In this document: positions 1 through 7,991 of the stretch, piece by piece
How positions within the stretch are numbered: position 1 is the stretch's first letter
Layout of the letters: each line of letters opens with the position of its first letter
Source of the DNA: Clostridia bacterium
Lineage (GTDB): Bacteria > Bacillota > Clostridia > Oscillospirales > Butyricicoccaceae
Direction: 5' to 3'
Assembly: GCA_017560175.1 (NCBI GenBank)
Contig: JAFYOK010000055.1
Location: 1 to 18,933 of the forward strand
DNA: 18,933 nt
The notes under the pieces: model-generated
Databases searched by the model: none
What the model saw: the letters and a program-made list of their open reading frames with translations, nothing else
Told to the model about the DNA's origin: nothing
Program-made: the position numbers and the translations under genes

Positions 1-12
1 GGAGGAAAAACT

Positions 13-1251
13 ATGCGCTGTGAACTGATCGCTGTCGGTACCGAGCTGCTGCTGGGCGAAATCGCCAATACCGATGCACAGATGATCTCTCTCGGTCTGT
101 CCGAGCTGGGCATCAATGTCTATCACCATACCGTTGTCGGCGACAATCCTGCTCGTCTGACCGCTGCTTTGGAGATCGCCAAGAGCCGTGCCGATATCAT
201 CATTACCACCGGTGGCCTTGGCCCCACGGCCGATGATCTGACCAAGGAGACCATCGCCGCTGCCTTTGGCAAGAAGCTCTATATGGACAAGGAGCAGCAG
301 GAGCGCCTGCACCAGCGCATGGGCAGCCGCATGACCCCCAACAATGAAAAGCAGGCTATGCTGCCCGAGGGCTGCGAGGTTCTGGTCAATGACTGGGGTA
401 CTGCTCCCGGCTGTGCTTTCTATGCCGAGGGCTGCCATGTTCTCATGCTGCCCGGCCCTCCCTCCGAATGTACTCCCATGTTCAAGTATCGTGCCCGTCC
501 CTATCTGGAGCGTCTCTGCACCGATGGACAGGTCATCCGTTCCCGTTTCATCAAGATCTTTGGTATGGGCGAAAGTGCTGTTGAAGACAAGCTCTCCTAT
601 CTGATGAACAAGTTGGAGAACCCCACCGCTGCACCTTATGCCAAGGAAGGCGAGTGTGAAGTTCGTGTCACTGCCAAGGCAGGCAGCGAAGAAGAGGCGT
701 ATGCTCTCATCGAGCCTGTTGTAGAAGAGATCCGTGGAGTACTGGGCAATGTTGTCTATGGCATCGATGTATCTTCGCTGGAAGAAGTGGTCGTCAAGGG
801 CTTGGTCGAAAGAGGTCTGACCGTAGCCACTGCCGAATCCTGCACCGGCGGTCTGGTGGGCAAGCGACTGACCGATATTTCCGGCAGCTCGGCCTGCTAT
901 GAGGGCGGCGTTGTTTCCTATTCCAACGAAGTCAAGATGAATGTTCTGGGTGTCAAGGAAGAGACGCTCCGTAACTTTGGCGCTGTCAGTGCCGAGACCG
1001 CCATGGAAATGGCGCGCGGTGTCCGTAAGCTGACCGGTGCAGACATCGGTGTTTCCACCACAGGTGTTGCTGGCCCCGGCGGCGGCAGCCCCGAGAAGCC
1101 GGTCGGTACTGTCTATGTCGGTATCAGTGCCGAAGGCCTGGACAAGGTCATCAAGCCCGAGTTCCGCCATACAGCTACCCGTACCCGCATCCGTAATTCG
1201 ACAGCCAGCAATGTATTTAACCTGATCCGCCAGGAGATTCTGGAGAAATAA
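13..1251 (+). CDS. cinA: CinA: MoCF-like domain fused to nicotinamide-nucleotide amidase
   Basis: The 412-residue protein has the usual full-length CinA architecture. The N-terminal molybdopterin-binding-like (MoCF) domain covers about residues 1-170, with GTELLLGEIANTDA near the start and ITTGGLGPTADDLTKE around residue 65. The C-terminal PncC domain (about 250-405) carries ATAESCTGG, with the expected catalytic Ser near residue 276, and STTGVAGPGGG. In this family the C-terminal domain deamidates nicotinamide mononucleotide in pyridine nucleotide salvage, and the N-terminal domain can act as an ADP-ribose/CoA-type pyrophosphatase. The start is fixed by GGAGG at bases 1-5. The stop is one base before the Nudix gene start, so the two are co-transcribed, and a second ADP-ribose-type hydrolase fits pyridine nucleotide turnover. 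The upstream promoter is outside the window. Identification is firm; the exact activity is from family knowledge. Confidence 0.96.
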   Translation: MRCELIAVGTELLLGEIANTDAQMISLGLSELGINVYHHTVVGDNPARLTAALEIAKSRADIIITTGGLGPTADDLTKETIAAAFGKKLYMDKEQQERLHQRMGSRMTPNNEKQAMLPEGCEVLVNDWGTAPGCAFYAEGCHVLMLPGPPSECTPMFKYRARPYLERLCTDGQVIRSRFIKIFGMGESAVEDKLSYLMNKLENPTAAPYAKEGECEVRVTAKAGSEEEAYALIEPVVEEIRGVLGNVVYGIDVSSLEEVVVKGLVERGLTVATAESCTGGLVGKRLTDISGSSACYEGGVVSYSNEVKMNVLGVKEETLRNFGAVSAETAMEMARGVRKLTGADIGVSTTGVAGPGGGSPEKPVGTVYVGISAEGLDKVIKPEFRHTATRTRIRNSTASNVFNLIRQEILEK

Positions 1252-1252
1252 T

Positions 1253-1786
1253 ATGGCACATTTTGAAAAGCAGCTGGAAAGCAAAGTTGTATTCGAAGGA
1301 AAGATCATCCATGTCCGACACGACAAGGTCGAGCTGGAAGATGGCCGTACCTCCATGCGCGAGGTGGTCGTCCATCCCGGTGCCGTTGTCATTCTGGCTG
1401 TCCATGAAGGAAAGACATGGCTGGTGCGTCAGTACCGCTACTGCATCGGCCGCGAACTGCTGGAAGCTCCGGCAGGCAAGCTGGAAGTCGGTGAAGACCA
1501 TCGTGCAGCTGCTATCCGTGAGCTGAAGGAAGAAACCGGCGCAACGGCCGGCCGTCTGGAATATCTGGGCGAAGTCTTCCCCACAGCCGGTATGTATACC
1601 GAAGTCTTCCACATGTATTTTGCATCCGATTTGGATTTCGGTGCAGCCTGCCCCGATGACGGCGAGTTCCTTACGGTGGAGCCTATGGCCCTGACCGAAT
1701 TGGAAGCCATGATCGCAACAGGCCGTATGACCGATGCCAAGACCATCTGCATCTACAGCATGGCAAAGGCACGCGGTCTGATCTGA
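1253..1786 (+). CDS. Nudix hydrolase, ADP-ribose pyrophosphatase type
   Basis: A 177-residue cytosolic Nudix protein. A complete Nudix box, G-x5-E-x7-REL-x-EE-x-G, lies at residues 75-97 (from GKLEVGE through RELKEETG). The N-terminal part (FEGKIIHVRHDKVELEDG, then REVVVHPGAVVILAV and WLVRQYRY) is typical of the ADP-ribose pyrophosphatase (NudF/YqkG) subfamily, which splits ADP-ribose to AMP and ribose 5-phosphate. The start ATG is two bases after the cinA stop and has GGAG at 1242-1245, so translation is coupled to cinA. Length and motif are normal. Substrate preference is inferred from the subfamily look, not proven. Confidence 0.93.
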   Translation: MAHFEKQLESKVVFEGKIIHVRHDKVELEDGRTSMREVVVHPGAVVILAVHEGKTWLVRQYRYCIGRELLEAPAGKLEVGEDHRAAAIRELKEETGATAGRLEYLGEVFPTAGMYTEVFHMYFASDLDFGAACPDDGEFLTVEPMALTELEAMIATGRMTDAKTICIYSMAKARGLI

Positions 1787-1798
1787 TATCTCCCATTC

Positions 1799-1814
1799 GC
1801 CGGGACGTCCCGGC
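1799..1814. repeat. Perfect 16-bp palindrome between the Nudix gene and walR
   Basis: GCCGGGACGTCCCGGC is its own reverse complement and lies in the 50-bp gap before walR, about 10 bases upstream of the walR AAGGAGG. No T run follows, so it is not a standard intrinsic terminator. It could be a weak hairpin or processing site in a cinA-nudix-wal transcript. Confidence 0.5.
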
Positions 1815-1836
1815 CATAAAGTAAAGGAGGCTCAAT

Positions 1837-2523
1837 ATGAGCACCATCCTGATCATCGAAGATGAAAAGAGCATCGTCGATCTGATCTCCTTTAACCTCA
1901 AGCGCGAGGGGCATGAGATCCTGTCGGCATTTGACGGCGGTACCGGTTTGGAACTGGCCCTTTCGGGCAGGGCCGATCTGGTACTGCTGGATGTCATGCT
2001 GCCCGTCATGGACGGCTTTGAAGTGCTGCGCCGTCTGCGTCAGACTTCCGATATCCCCGTCATTATGGTCACCGCACGCGAGGAAGAAACCGATAAGATC
2101 CTCGGTCTGGAGACCGGTGCAGATGACTATATCACCAAGCCCTTCTCCATCAAAGAACTGGCCGCACGCATCAAGGCAAATATGCGTCGCACCATCGTCC
2201 GACAGAGCGAGGCACCCAAGTCGGCGCCCGGTACATACGGCCCCTTCCGTCTGGATAAAGACCTCCAGAGCGTTACAAAGAATGGACGTACCCTGGAGCT
2301 GACACCTCGCGAGTATGATATCATCTGCTATTTCTTCGAGCGTCCGTCGCAGATCATTTCCCGTGAAGAACTGATGGAAAATGTATGGGGCTATGATTAC
2401 TATGGCGACTTGCGCGCTGTCGATGTCGCCATGCGCCGTCTGCGTGAAAAGCTGGAAGATGATCCTGCCGACCCGAAATATTTAATGACTAAGCGTGGCG
2501 CAGGATATTACATGCAGGTCTAA
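1837..2523 (+). CDS. walR: WalR-like response regulator (OmpR/PhoB family)
   Basis: A 228-residue response regulator. The receiver domain (about 2-117) has the acidic pair E8/D9, phospho-acceptor D52 in VLLDVMLPVMDGF, T79 in VTA and K101 in DDYITKPFS. The DNA-binding winged helix (about 130-226) contains LTPREYDIICYF, ISREELMENVWGYDYYGDLRAVDVAMRRLREKLEDDP and the C-terminal TKRGAGYYM hairpin. This is the WalR/YycF/PhoB type. WalR controls cell-wall hydrolase and wall-homeostasis genes in Bacillota. The assignment to WalR rather than PhoB rests on the downstream walK, walH, walI and walJ. AAGGAGG at 1824-1830 supports the start. Unusually, 214 bp of palindrome-rich DNA separate it from its kinase. 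Confidence 0.93.
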   Translation: MSTILIIEDEKSIVDLISFNLKREGHEILSAFDGGTGLELALSGRADLVLLDVMLPVMDGFEVLRRLRQTSDIPVIMVTAREEETDKILGLETGADDYITKPFSIKELAARIKANMRRTIVRQSEAPKSAPGTYGPFRLDKDLQSVTKNGRTLELTPREYDIICYFFERPSQIISREELMENVWGYDYYGDLRAVDVAMRRLREKLEDDPADPKYLMTKRGAGYYMQV

Positions 2524-2530
2524 TCTATCT

Positions 2531-2658
2531 GGCCCCTGAAACGCTTCGCTGGGTTCGCGGGCCAAAAAATTCCGCTCTGTAGAGCGGCTTCGCCGATTTT
2601 CTGCGGAAAATGCGGCGGGTTAAGGTGTTTTTTCCCGGCGCATGTCCGTGAAAAAACA
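2531..2658. repeat. Multi-hairpin palindromic element inside the walR-walK gap
   Basis: The gap between walR and walK holds a run of inverted repeats: TGGCCC (2530-2535) with GGGCCA (2558-2563); CCGCTC/GAGCGG around 2572-2587; CGGC-TTC-GCCG at 2585-2595; ATTTTC (2596-2601) with GAAAAT (2606-2611) inside a longer GCCG/CGGC stem; and TGTTTTTTC (2626-2634) with GAAAAAACA (2650-2658). No start codon with a good ribosome binding site and no conserved protein is visible. The CGGC-NNN-GCCGATTT core and the GTTAAGG-type end recur near 17874-17920, which suggests a dispersed intergenic repeat family. Exact borders are uncertain. Confidence 0.65.
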
Positions 2659-2670
2659 TATCGTAAATGT

Positions 2671-2692
2671 AGGGAGGAGCTTGCTCCTCCCT
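2671..2692 (+). repeat. Perfect hairpin upstream of walK
   Basis: AGGGAGGAGC, a two-base TT loop, and GCTCCTCCCT form a perfect 10-bp stem. The following bases (GTTTCCTAAC) are only weakly T-rich, so termination would be partial at best. The position, after walR and 45 bases before the walK start, would let it act as an attenuator, a transcript-stabilising or processing stem, or simply one more palindromic repeat. Function is inference. Confidence 0.6.
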
Positions 2693-2737
2693 GTTTCCTA
2701 ACTCTGATTTTTGAAAAAGAGAGGTGAGCACGGGCGT

Positions 2738-4513
2738 ATGTTCCGCAGCTTACACATGAAACTGGTTCTGATCATGGTTCTGATCATGATTTCGGTTATG
2801 GCCGTTGTTGGTACCTTTCTGGTCAACTCGGTCACAACATACAACATCGATAATTTCCTTTCGCAGATGACCATGGTTTTTACACCCGAGTTCATCTCCA
2901 AACTGGAAGATATCGAAGCCGATGCCCAACAGCCGGAAGAGGAGCTGAGTGCCCTTCTGTCGGCCTATTCAGGCGCTTTAGGTATTGATAAATATCGCAG
3001 TTTTTATATTCTGGATGCCGGAAACGGCAGTTATCTGGACGGTTCTGATGATCAGCTGGCCCAGACGCTGATGCTGACGCCCAATATTCTGACCGCCATG
3101 CAAGGTAAGGTAGGCGAGGATATCGAGCGCCTGAGCGACTATTTTGATGTTGCCATCCCCGTCAATGTCGATGGAGACAGCGGCTATATCGTTGGCGTTA
3201 TGGACACCAAGCAGGAACTGACCGATATGAACTGGAATCTGGTCACCATTCTGATCCGCGCCATGCTCTTTGGCGTTATGGTCGCTGTTCTGCTCAGTTT
3301 CTTCCTGGCCAAAACCATCACCACGCCCATCGAGCGTCTGACCGACCAGGCCACCAGCATTGCAGAAGGCGACTTTGGTGAGCCTGCCGAGGTTTATGCC
3401 CGTGACGAGATCGGTATTCTGACCCAGACTTTTAACGAGATGGCAGGTATTCTGCAGGACAACCTGCATACCATTGAGGATGAGCGAAGCAAGCTCAACA
3501 CTCTTTTTACCCACATGGCCGACGGCGTTGTTGCTTTTGACAAGCAGGGACATATCATGCACCACAACCCAGAGGCGGCCAAAATGCTGGGTATCAATTT
3601 CTCTGAACATACGACCTACAGTGAGGTCTTTCCCGACCTCGTCGTCCAGGAAAGCGACATGGCCGACGATGGTAAATATATCGAGGTCGACTACGTCAAC
3701 CGTGGCCGTATCCTCAAAATTTTCTTTGCGCCTCTGCGCGGTACCGGTACGGTATCGGGCGGCATCATGGCAGTTCTGCATGATATTACCCAGCAGAAAC
3801 GTCTGGATGATGCACGCAAGGAGTTTGTTGCCAATGTATCCCACGAGCTGCGTACACCGCTGACCAACATCAAGGGCTATACCGAAACACTGATCGATGC
3901 CTATGATGATATCGACAGCGAGACACGCAGCAGCTTCCTTGGTGTCATTTATAATGAGGCCGACCGTATGACCCGTCTGGTCAAGGATCTGCTGACGCTG
4001 ACCAAGCTGGACTATGAACGTATGGAGGCTTCCGATGCCCCTGTGGATCTGCGCGATATTGCCCAGCGTGTGGCAGCGTCCATGGAGATCGAAGCCCGCA
4101 AACAGGGCGTCGTCATCCATTGCGATCTGCCTGCGGATATGCCGCAGGTCAGCGGCGAGCGTGACCGTTTGCAGCAGGTCATCATGAACATCGTATCCAA
4201 TGCCGTCAAGTATAACCAGCGCGGCGGCTCGGTCACTGTGAGCAGCGACTGGAAGGACAGCATGGTTCGTCTGTCGGTGACCGATACCGGCCTGGGTATC
4301 CCCAAGGAAGATCTGCCCCGTATTTTTGAGCGATTCTATCGTGTCGATAAGGCACGTTCCCGCGAAAAAGGCGGCACAGGTCTGGGCCTGGCCATTGCGC
4401 GTGAGATCATCGAGTTTCATGGCGGTACCATTACGGTCGACAGCCAGGAAGGCAAGGGCACTACAGTTACTGTAGCACTGCCTGCACGTCAGGCGGAGGC
4501 ATCCCATGCGTGA
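2738..4513 (+). CDS. walK: WalK-like sensor histidine kinase
   Basis: From the ATG at 2738 the protein has 591 residues. It has TM1 (about 8-30), an extracellular domain (about 31-165), TM2 (about 168-191), HAMP (about 192-245, with TTPIERLTDQATSIAEGDF), PAS (about 252-350), HisKA with phospho-acceptor H369 in ANVSHELRTPLTNIKGY, and HATPase_c with N box NIVSNAVKYN (485-493), DTGLGIP (G1), FERFYR (F box) and GGTGLGLAIA (G2). This extracellular-HAMP-PAS-kinase order is that of WalK/YycG, the membrane kinase for WalR. A TTG at 2711 in the same frame is possible, but GAGGTGAG at 2721-2728 sits 9 bases before the ATG and favours 2738. The 3' end overlaps walH by 8 bases. Confidence 0.93.
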   Translation: MFRSLHMKLVLIMVLIMISVMAVVGTFLVNSVTTYNIDNFLSQMTMVFTPEFISKLEDIEADAQQPEEELSALLSAYSGALGIDKYRSFYILDAGNGSYLDGSDDQLAQTLMLTPNILTAMQGKVGEDIERLSDYFDVAIPVNVDGDSGYIVGVMDTKQELTDMNWNLVTILIRAMLFGVMVAVLLSFFLAKTITTPIERLTDQATSIAEGDFGEPAEVYARDEIGILTQTFNEMAGILQDNLHTIEDERSKLNTLFTHMADGVVAFDKQGHIMHHNPEAAKMLGINFSEHTTYSEVFPDLVVQESDMADDGKYIEVDYVNRGRILKIFFAPLRGTGTVSGGIMAVLHDITQQKRLDDARKEFVANVSHELRTPLTNIKGYTETLIDAYDDIDSETRSSFLGVIYNEADRMTRLVKDLLTLTKLDYERMEASDAPVDLRDIAQRVAASMEIEARKQGVVIHCDLPADMPQVSGERDRLQQVIMNIVSNAVKYNQRGGSVTVSSDWKDSMVRLSVTDTGLGIPKEDLPRIFERFYRVDKARSREKGGTGLGLAIAREIIEFHGGTITVDSQEGKGTTVTVALPARQAEASHA

Positions 4514-5795
4514 GAAACTGAAAAATCTGTTGATCCTTCTGTTGGGGCTTCTGATGATCGCCCAGCTGATGGTCAATCTGGCACTGGGACTTGGAGAAGA
4601 TACCCTGCAGACGCTGCGTATGCGTCTGGGTATGGATACGCGTCCTGACAGCACGCAGACAGCTTTTGCAGAATCGGTGCTTCGTCCCGGAAAATTGGCC
4701 GTTCGAGGACCGGACGGTCTCTATCTGGCCTGCGGAAGCGAAGTGGATGGCCTGTTGGGAACAGTCAGTCCGATTCTTTCGGAAGCCTTGGGTTCGGTTG
4801 GTAAGATCACTTCCATAGAGAATCGCGATTTTCTGCAGATGCTGAGCGATCCCCACATCGCTTTTTCTTTCAGTTATCCGGTTCCTTTTTATCTGCTGCA
4901 GCATTGGTGGACCGGTGAGACCGGCTTTTCATCCGATCAGTCGGCCACAACATTGGTCATCCTCTCTGTAGAGGAAAAGGTTGTATTGGCTTTCTGCGAT
5001 GACAGCAGCGGAAAATATTATTTGGCTGAAACGGCGGCAGGTTATGATCGATTTGTCAGCCTGTGTCAGGCAGCGCCCAACAGCAATGCTTTTTATGCTT
5101 TCGAGCGTGACGGATATCACATGCTTCGCGCCCATGAGCCGGTTTGGAGTACGCCCGTTTACTATCCTACATATACGGTCACGCTGCCCGACTTTTCCGA
5201 AGAAGGTGTTATTTCCGAAGACCTTCTTTCGGCTTTCGATATCAACCACTTCCTGGCGGAGGTCTATAAAGAGAGCGATGGCGATATAGTATATATCGAA
5301 GGATATAATGCGCTGCAGTTTTCCAAGGACGGCCATGTGGTCTATTCGGTCACCGGTGACGGCGGCATTGAGTTGGACTTGAGCGATGGTATGGCAGAGA
5401 AAGAGCGGCGCGCCTATGTTTCCCGACAGATCTGTGAGATCCTCGAGCGGATTGCGGTTGCAGCCGGATGTGACGGCGGTTTCTCCATTGCAGGCATTTC
5501 GGCAGAAAACAATGGTTATGTCATCACTTGCGAGCGCAGCCTGGGCGGCGGATTTATCACCGAAAAAGACGGTTATTCGGCTGTGGTCACCATTGAAGAG
5601 GAGAAGATCACCGGTATCCGTATGACGTTGAGCACCACATCCGAGAGCGGCACAGCTATGCTGCTGCCTCTGCAGCTGGCCACAGCCCTTCTGGAGGGGA
5701 AAGATAACAGCTTCTGTGTTCGCTATATCGAACAGGATGGCCAGATGATCCCCAAACTGTACAGCATGGGAGGCATGTATCATGGAATGGAGTAA
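4506..5795 (+). CDS. walH: WalH (YycH)-like regulator of WalK
   Basis: A 429-residue protein with one N-terminal membrane anchor (about residues 7-30, NLLILLLGLLMIAQLMVNLALGLG region) and a large extracytoplasmic domain. It has no catalytic motif I can name. Size, topology and position directly after walK and before a WalI-like gene match YycH, which with YycI contacts the WalK transmembrane region and tunes its activity (negative in Bacillus subtilis, activating in Staphylococcus). The start overlaps the walK stop by 8 bases and has GGAGG at 4495-4499, so translation is coupled. Sequence similarity to characterised YycH proteins cannot be measured here; the call leans on context and topology. 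Confidence 0.78.
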   Translation: MREKLKNLLILLLGLLMIAQLMVNLALGLGEDTLQTLRMRLGMDTRPDSTQTAFAESVLRPGKLAVRGPDGLYLACGSEVDGLLGTVSPILSEALGSVGKITSIENRDFLQMLSDPHIAFSFSYPVPFYLLQHWWTGETGFSSDQSATTLVILSVEEKVVLAFCDDSSGKYYLAETAAGYDRFVSLCQAAPNSNAFYAFERDGYHMLRAHEPVWSTPVYYPTYTVTLPDFSEEGVISEDLLSAFDINHFLAEVYKESDGDIVYIEGYNALQFSKDGHVVYSVTGDGGIELDLSDGMAEKERRAYVSRQICEILERIAVAAGCDGGFSIAGISAENNGYVITCERSLGGGFITEKDGYSAVVTIEEEKITGIRMTLSTTSESGTAMLLPLQLATALLEGKDNSFCVRYIEQDGQMIPKLYSMGGMYHGME

Positions 5796-6546
5796 AGCCA
5801 AGAGTCTGTTGATCCTGCTCATGTTGGCCGTTAACCTTTATCTCGGTATTAATATTTATACACAGATCCAGGCGCAAAATCGTCAGGAACGACAGATGAT
5901 GGAAGATGCCTGCGAAATTCTCGAGCAGCGCGGATTGTCTTTTGATCGTGAAGCGTTTATGGCTTTGCCCTCCGGGTTGGAAAGCCGGATCTGGATCCGC
6001 GATCTTCAGGCGGAAAAAGAAGCAGCTTTTCGACTGTTGGGCGAATACACCGAAGATTGTCCCGGCGGCGGTATTTATGCCTATGAGGGTGAGAACGGAA
6101 CGGTTATTTTCCGAAGCGGCGGCTATGTAGAAGTACAGCCTGTAAACGGTGCATCTCTTGATCTTGCCGCCCTTCTGCTTCCGCAGGGGGAGGAAAGCCG
6201 TCTGACCATGGTGGAACACGATGGACAGTATACCCTTGCATTGGACGGTTATGCCGTTGAAGGTGCGTATATGGGTAGGGGAGAAGGCGAATCCTGGAGC
6301 GGCAGCTGGATTTTTACAACAGAATCCCAGAGCAGCGGGGAAGCCCTTTCCCGTGCAAAGCTGATTCTGGCTGCGTCGCAGATCCTGGAATCGAGAGGTA
6401 TTTACGCGGTCAGAGACGTCTCCTGTATTTATGTGATGACCTCTCTGCAGAACGGTGATGTTCATCTGGTGCCTGCACTGGTACTGGAAGGAGAGGATGA
6501 GACATTGTTCATCAGTATGATCACCGGAAGCGAACTGACAGTATAA
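5782..6546 (+). CDS. walI: WalI (YycI)-like regulator of WalK
   Basis: A 254-residue single-anchor membrane protein. The N-terminus MEWSKAKSLLILLMLAVNLY closely matches the YycI pattern of an acidic-W-S-K/R start followed at once by a transmembrane helix (about 8-27) and a Q-rich juxtamembrane stretch. The rest should be extracytoplasmic. YycI pairs with YycH to regulate WalK. The gene overlaps walH by 14 bases and has GGGAGG at 5768-5773 inside the walH end, so walK-walH-walI are translationally coupled. This is the last gene before a new promoter. The N-terminal match makes it slightly more secure than walH. Confidence 0.82.
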   Translation: MEWSKAKSLLILLMLAVNLYLGINIYTQIQAQNRQERQMMEDACEILEQRGLSFDREAFMALPSGLESRIWIRDLQAEKEAAFRLLGEYTEDCPGGGIYAYEGENGTVIFRSGGYVEVQPVNGASLDLAALLLPQGEESRLTMVEHDGQYTLALDGYAVEGAYMGRGEGESWSGSWIFTTESQSSGEALSRAKLILAASQILESRGIYAVRDVSCIYVMTSLQNGDVHLVPALVLEGEDETLFISMITGSELTV

Positions 6547-6556
6547 ATATTTGTTC

Positions 6557-6585
6557 TTTAATTTTTCCTCAAGCTGTGGTATGAT
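6557..6585 (+). promoter_or_regulatory. Probable extended -10 promoter for murA
   Basis: TATGAT at 6580-6585 is preceded by TGG (extended -10, TGn) and continues as TATGATAAT. The -35 region 17 bp upstream (TTTAAT, 6557-6562) is weak, which extended -10 promoters tolerate. It lies 34 bp after walI and predicts a start near 6592, giving murA its own transcription and a leader of about 100 nt. Confidence 0.6.
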
Positions 6586-6591
6586 AATAGT

Positions 6592-6693
6592 GTATAAGGC
6601 AAAGTGCGTCCATTTTGCTCTGTACCCCAGTAATCCAAAGATTTACCGTGCCTTTTTAAGACAAGGCCACTATATATAGAATGGCGGGATTTT
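6592..6693 (+). other. Leader of murA with a hairpin next to a weak ribosome binding site
   Basis: The predicted leader has no coding sequence. GTGCCTT (from 6648) can pair with the AAGGCCAC that ends near 6670, forming a stem upstream of the murA start. The only ribosome-binding-like bases before the ATG are GGCGGGA (6683-6689), weaker than the GGAGG used by most neighbours. I recognise no riboswitch class. Confidence 0.35.
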
Positions 6694-7983
6694 ATGTCTA
6701 AGAAAATTATGATCCAGGGCGGCAAGCCCCTCAACGGAGAGATCAATATCAGCGGCGCCAAGAATGCAGCCGTTGCCATCATCCCTGCCGCCATCCTTGT
6801 TGATGGTGTATGCAGACTTGAAAATATCCCCAATATCGTCGATGTTATGGTCCAGCTTGATATCGTCAAGGGCATGGGTGCCGGTGTTCGTTTTCTGAAC
6901 CCCACCACTGTCGAGATCGATGCCACCCATATCGGCACCGATGAACCCCCTTATGAGCTCATGCGTAAGCTGCGTGCATCCTATTATCTGATGGGTGCGC
7001 TGCTCAGCCGTTACCACAAGGCAGAAGTCGCTATGCCCGGCGGCTGCAACTTTGGCGGCGTCCGTCCCATCGATCTGCACATCAAGGGCTTTGAGGCACT
7101 GGGCGCAGTCACTTCCATTAAGGAAGGCGGCTTCGTCTGTGTTGAAGCAGAAAACGGCCTGATCGGCAAGACCATCTTCCTGGATGTCGTTTCGGTCGGT
7201 GCTACCATGAACATTATGCTGGCCGCTACTCTGGCCGAAGGCACCACCACCATCGAGAATGCTGCCAAGGAGCCTCATATCGTTGATCTGGCCAACTTCC
7301 TCAATGCCATGGGCGCCGATATCTGCGGTGCAGGTACCGATGTTATCAAGATCCACGGCGTAGAGAAGCTGCATGGCGGCACTTACTCCATCATCCCCGA
7401 TCAGATCGAGGCAGGCACTTATATGGCAGCTGTTGCAGCTACCGGCGGCAGCCTGACCCTCAATAATATCATTCCCAAGCATCTGGAATGTATCAGCACC
7501 AAGCTGATCGAAATGGGTGCTGAGGTCGAATATACCGATGATACCGTCCGTGTCACACGTACCGATCCTCTGCACAAGACCAATATCAAGACTCTGCCTT
7601 ATCCCGGTTTCCCCACCGATATGCAGCCCCAGATGGCCATTCCTCTGTGCCTGGCCGATGGCGCTTCGGTCATTACCGAAGGCGTATGGGACAGTCGTTT
7701 CCGTTATGTTGATGAGCTGCGCAAGATGGGCGCCGATGTCCATGTCGACGGTAAGGTTGCCGTATTCAACGGTGTACCCAAGCTGATGGGCGCACCCGTC
7801 ACCGCTTACGACCTGCGTGCAGGCGCTGCTATGATCATTGCCGGTCTGGCTGCACAGGGCGAGACCGCTATTTCCGATACACGCCACATCGAGCGCGGTT
7901 ATGACGATATCGTTGGCAAGCTGCAGAGTGTCGGCGCACAGATCGAGTATGTCGAAGTCGCTGACGAAGGCGGAGAGAACTAA
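6694..7983 (+). CDS. murA: UDP-N-acetylglucosamine 1-carboxyvinyltransferase (MurA)
   Basis: A 429-residue, full-length EPSP-synthase-fold enzyme. It transfers enolpyruvate from phosphoenolpyruvate to UDP-GlcNAc, the first committed step of peptidoglycan synthesis, in the cytosol. Family motifs are GEINISGAKNAAVAIIPAA (N-terminal, with the conserved K/N), PGGCNFGGVRPIDLHIKGFEALGA with active-site Cys at residue 118, and GFPTDMQPQMA in the second domain. The Cys (not Asp) predicts fosfomycin sensitivity. It lies between walI and walJ, with a probable promoter at 6557-6585 and walJ 8 bp downstream. Whether it is MurA1/MurAA or MurA2/MurZ cannot be decided here. Placement inside the wal block ties a WalR-responsive process to wall precursor supply. 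Confidence 0.97.
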   Translation: MSKKIMIQGGKPLNGEINISGAKNAAVAIIPAAILVDGVCRLENIPNIVDVMVQLDIVKGMGAGVRFLNPTTVEIDATHIGTDEPPYELMRKLRASYYLMGALLSRYHKAEVAMPGGCNFGGVRPIDLHIKGFEALGAVTSIKEGGFVCVEAENGLIGKTIFLDVVSVGATMNIMLAATLAEGTTTIENAAKEPHIVDLANFLNAMGADICGAGTDVIKIHGVEKLHGGTYSIIPDQIEAGTYMAAVAATGGSLTLNNIIPKHLECISTKLIEMGAEVEYTDDTVRVTRTDPLHKTNIKTLPYPGFPTDMQPQMAIPLCLADGASVITEGVWDSRFRYVDELRKMGADVHVDGKVAVFNGVPKLMGAPVTAYDLRAGAAMIIAGLAAQGETAISDTRHIERGYDDIVGKLQSVGAQIEYVEVADEGGEN

Positions 7984-7991
7984 CACATTCA

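Noticed and set aside
2711..2737. TTG start for walK, nine codons upstream
   Set aside because: GAGGTGAG at 2721-2728 is well placed for the ATG at 2738 and would lie inside the longer coding region; the extension adds only charged residues before the first membrane helix.
2978..4654. A 558-codon open frame antisense to walK
   Set aside because: It mirrors the codon pattern of walK in the opposite strand, has no domain signature, and walK is fully explained by kinase motifs. Similar long antisense frames lie opposite murA, walJ-rlmH, the M20 gene (15334-16827) and the nucleotidyltransferase.
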